From positions 1 through 13,951 of the forward strand of contig WQXE01000037.1 of the NCBI GenBank assembly GCA_009784995.1: a DNA stretch of 13,951 bases, given 5' to 3'. The translations under genes were made by a program, and so were the position numbers. This DNA comes from Treponema sp. (GTDB lineage Bacteria > Spirochaetota > Spirochaetia > Treponematales > Breznakiellaceae). Positions within the stretch are counted from its first letter, which is position 1. Every line of letters begins with the position of its first letter. The notes beneath the pieces were generated by a model that searched no databases, was not told the origin of the DNA, and saw only the letters and a program-made list of their open reading frames with translations. Positions 13,676 through 13,951 of the stretch are shown in pieces.

Positions 13676-13951
13676 ATGAAAGAAAAACTGTCTTTTAGTA
13701 ATTTATATGAAAAAGAATTGCCGGACAGCTCAATCCTCAATATCTCCAATGGCGGAAAAGTTCTTATAATCAGTGATTTCCATATGGGAACCGGTTTAAG
13801 AGATGATTTATACCATAACGGCGAGATGCTCTCATCAATTTTAGAAGAATATTACCATAAAAACGGCTGGATTTTAGTTCTTAACGGCGATATTGAGGAT
13901 CTACAGAGATTTCCGCTTGATTATATCCGCGAAAAATGGGCAAACATGTAC
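13676..13951 (+). CDS. metallophosphoesterase (partial, runs off the window)
   Basis: Ninety-two codons open to the window end. The first metal-binding motif is VLIISDFHMGTG with Asp34 and His36, and the second is LNGDIED with Asp72 and Asp75 (GDxxD). These are the D-x-H and G-D-x-x-D motifs of calcineurin-like metallophosphoesterases. The substrate cannot be told without the rest. The ATG at 13676 directly follows the tRNA discriminator base; no in-frame start lies earlier, since upstream codons fall inside the tRNA. The only Shine-Dalgarno-like bases, AAGG, are in the tRNA acceptor strand. It is probably co-transcribed with the tRNA. Confidence 0.85.
   Translation, partial: MKEKLSFSNLYEKELPDSSILNISNGGKVLIISDFHMGTGLRDDLYHNGEMLSSILEEYYHKNGWILVLNGDIEDLQRFPLDYIREKWANMY

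Overview
The window looks like chromosomal DNA from an anaerobic, diderm spirochaete, most likely a Treponema relative. This is inferred from several things together: Rnf genes of the anaerobe type, an MCE/Mla-type lipid-transport operon, a lipoprotein with a relaxed lipobox (FFSC), and an AT-rich composition (about 40% GC by eye). No single gene proves the taxonomy. There are no insertion sequences, phage genes, CRISPR arrays or rRNA genes, and genes are tightly packed.

Layout. (1) 1-2124, plus strand: the end of a probable rnfG, then rnfE, rnfA and rnfB, the distal part of an Rnf ferredoxin:NAD oxidoreductase operon. (2) 2125-3261, minus: a GT4-type glycosyltransferase meeting rnfB tail to tail with no gap, with its own promoter. 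(3) 3318-3921, minus: nrdR followed by a run of four predicted hairpins ending in a strong intrinsic terminator, which may be a structured 3' UTR or small RNA. (4) 3922-4036: a compact divergent control region with two NrdR-box-like sites lying on the nrdR promoter, and an extended -10 promoter almost touching the uracil-DNA glycosylase start codon. (5) 4037-8853, plus: a likely operon of family-4 uracil-DNA glycosylase, priA, a queH-tcdA fusion and a ttcA-like gene. (6) 13487-8872, minus: mlaE, mlaF, mlaD, a TPR lipoprotein and argD, all overlapping or spaced by 15 bases or less. (7) 13563-13951, plus: a promoter, a tRNA with CAU anticodon (probably tRNA-Ile2) and the start of a metallophosphoesterase gene whose ATG directly follows the tRNA discriminator base.

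How the genes work together. The Rnf genes couple ferredoxin oxidation to ion pumping. NrdR (dNTP supply), uracil-DNA glycosylase (uracil removal) and PriA (fork restart) form a DNA-maintenance neighbourhood. The end of the PriA operon turns to tRNA: QueH acts at position 34, TcdA at 37 and TtcA at 32, all in the anticodon loop. The nearby tRNA-Ile2 would itself be a t6A/ct6A37 substrate. The Mla genes encode an inner-membrane phospholipid transporter core, and the TPR lipoprotein sits where other bacteria have mlaC/mlaB.

The most notable points are the QueH-TcdA protein, in which TcdA has no usable start of its own and whose linker is encoded by a GA-rich palindromic repeat; the NrdR-box pair at 14-bp spacing; the tRNA/ATG junction; the hairpin run after nrdR; the rnfB Shine-Dalgarno sequence in a hairpin loop; and a marked excess of the palindrome CGCG across the window.
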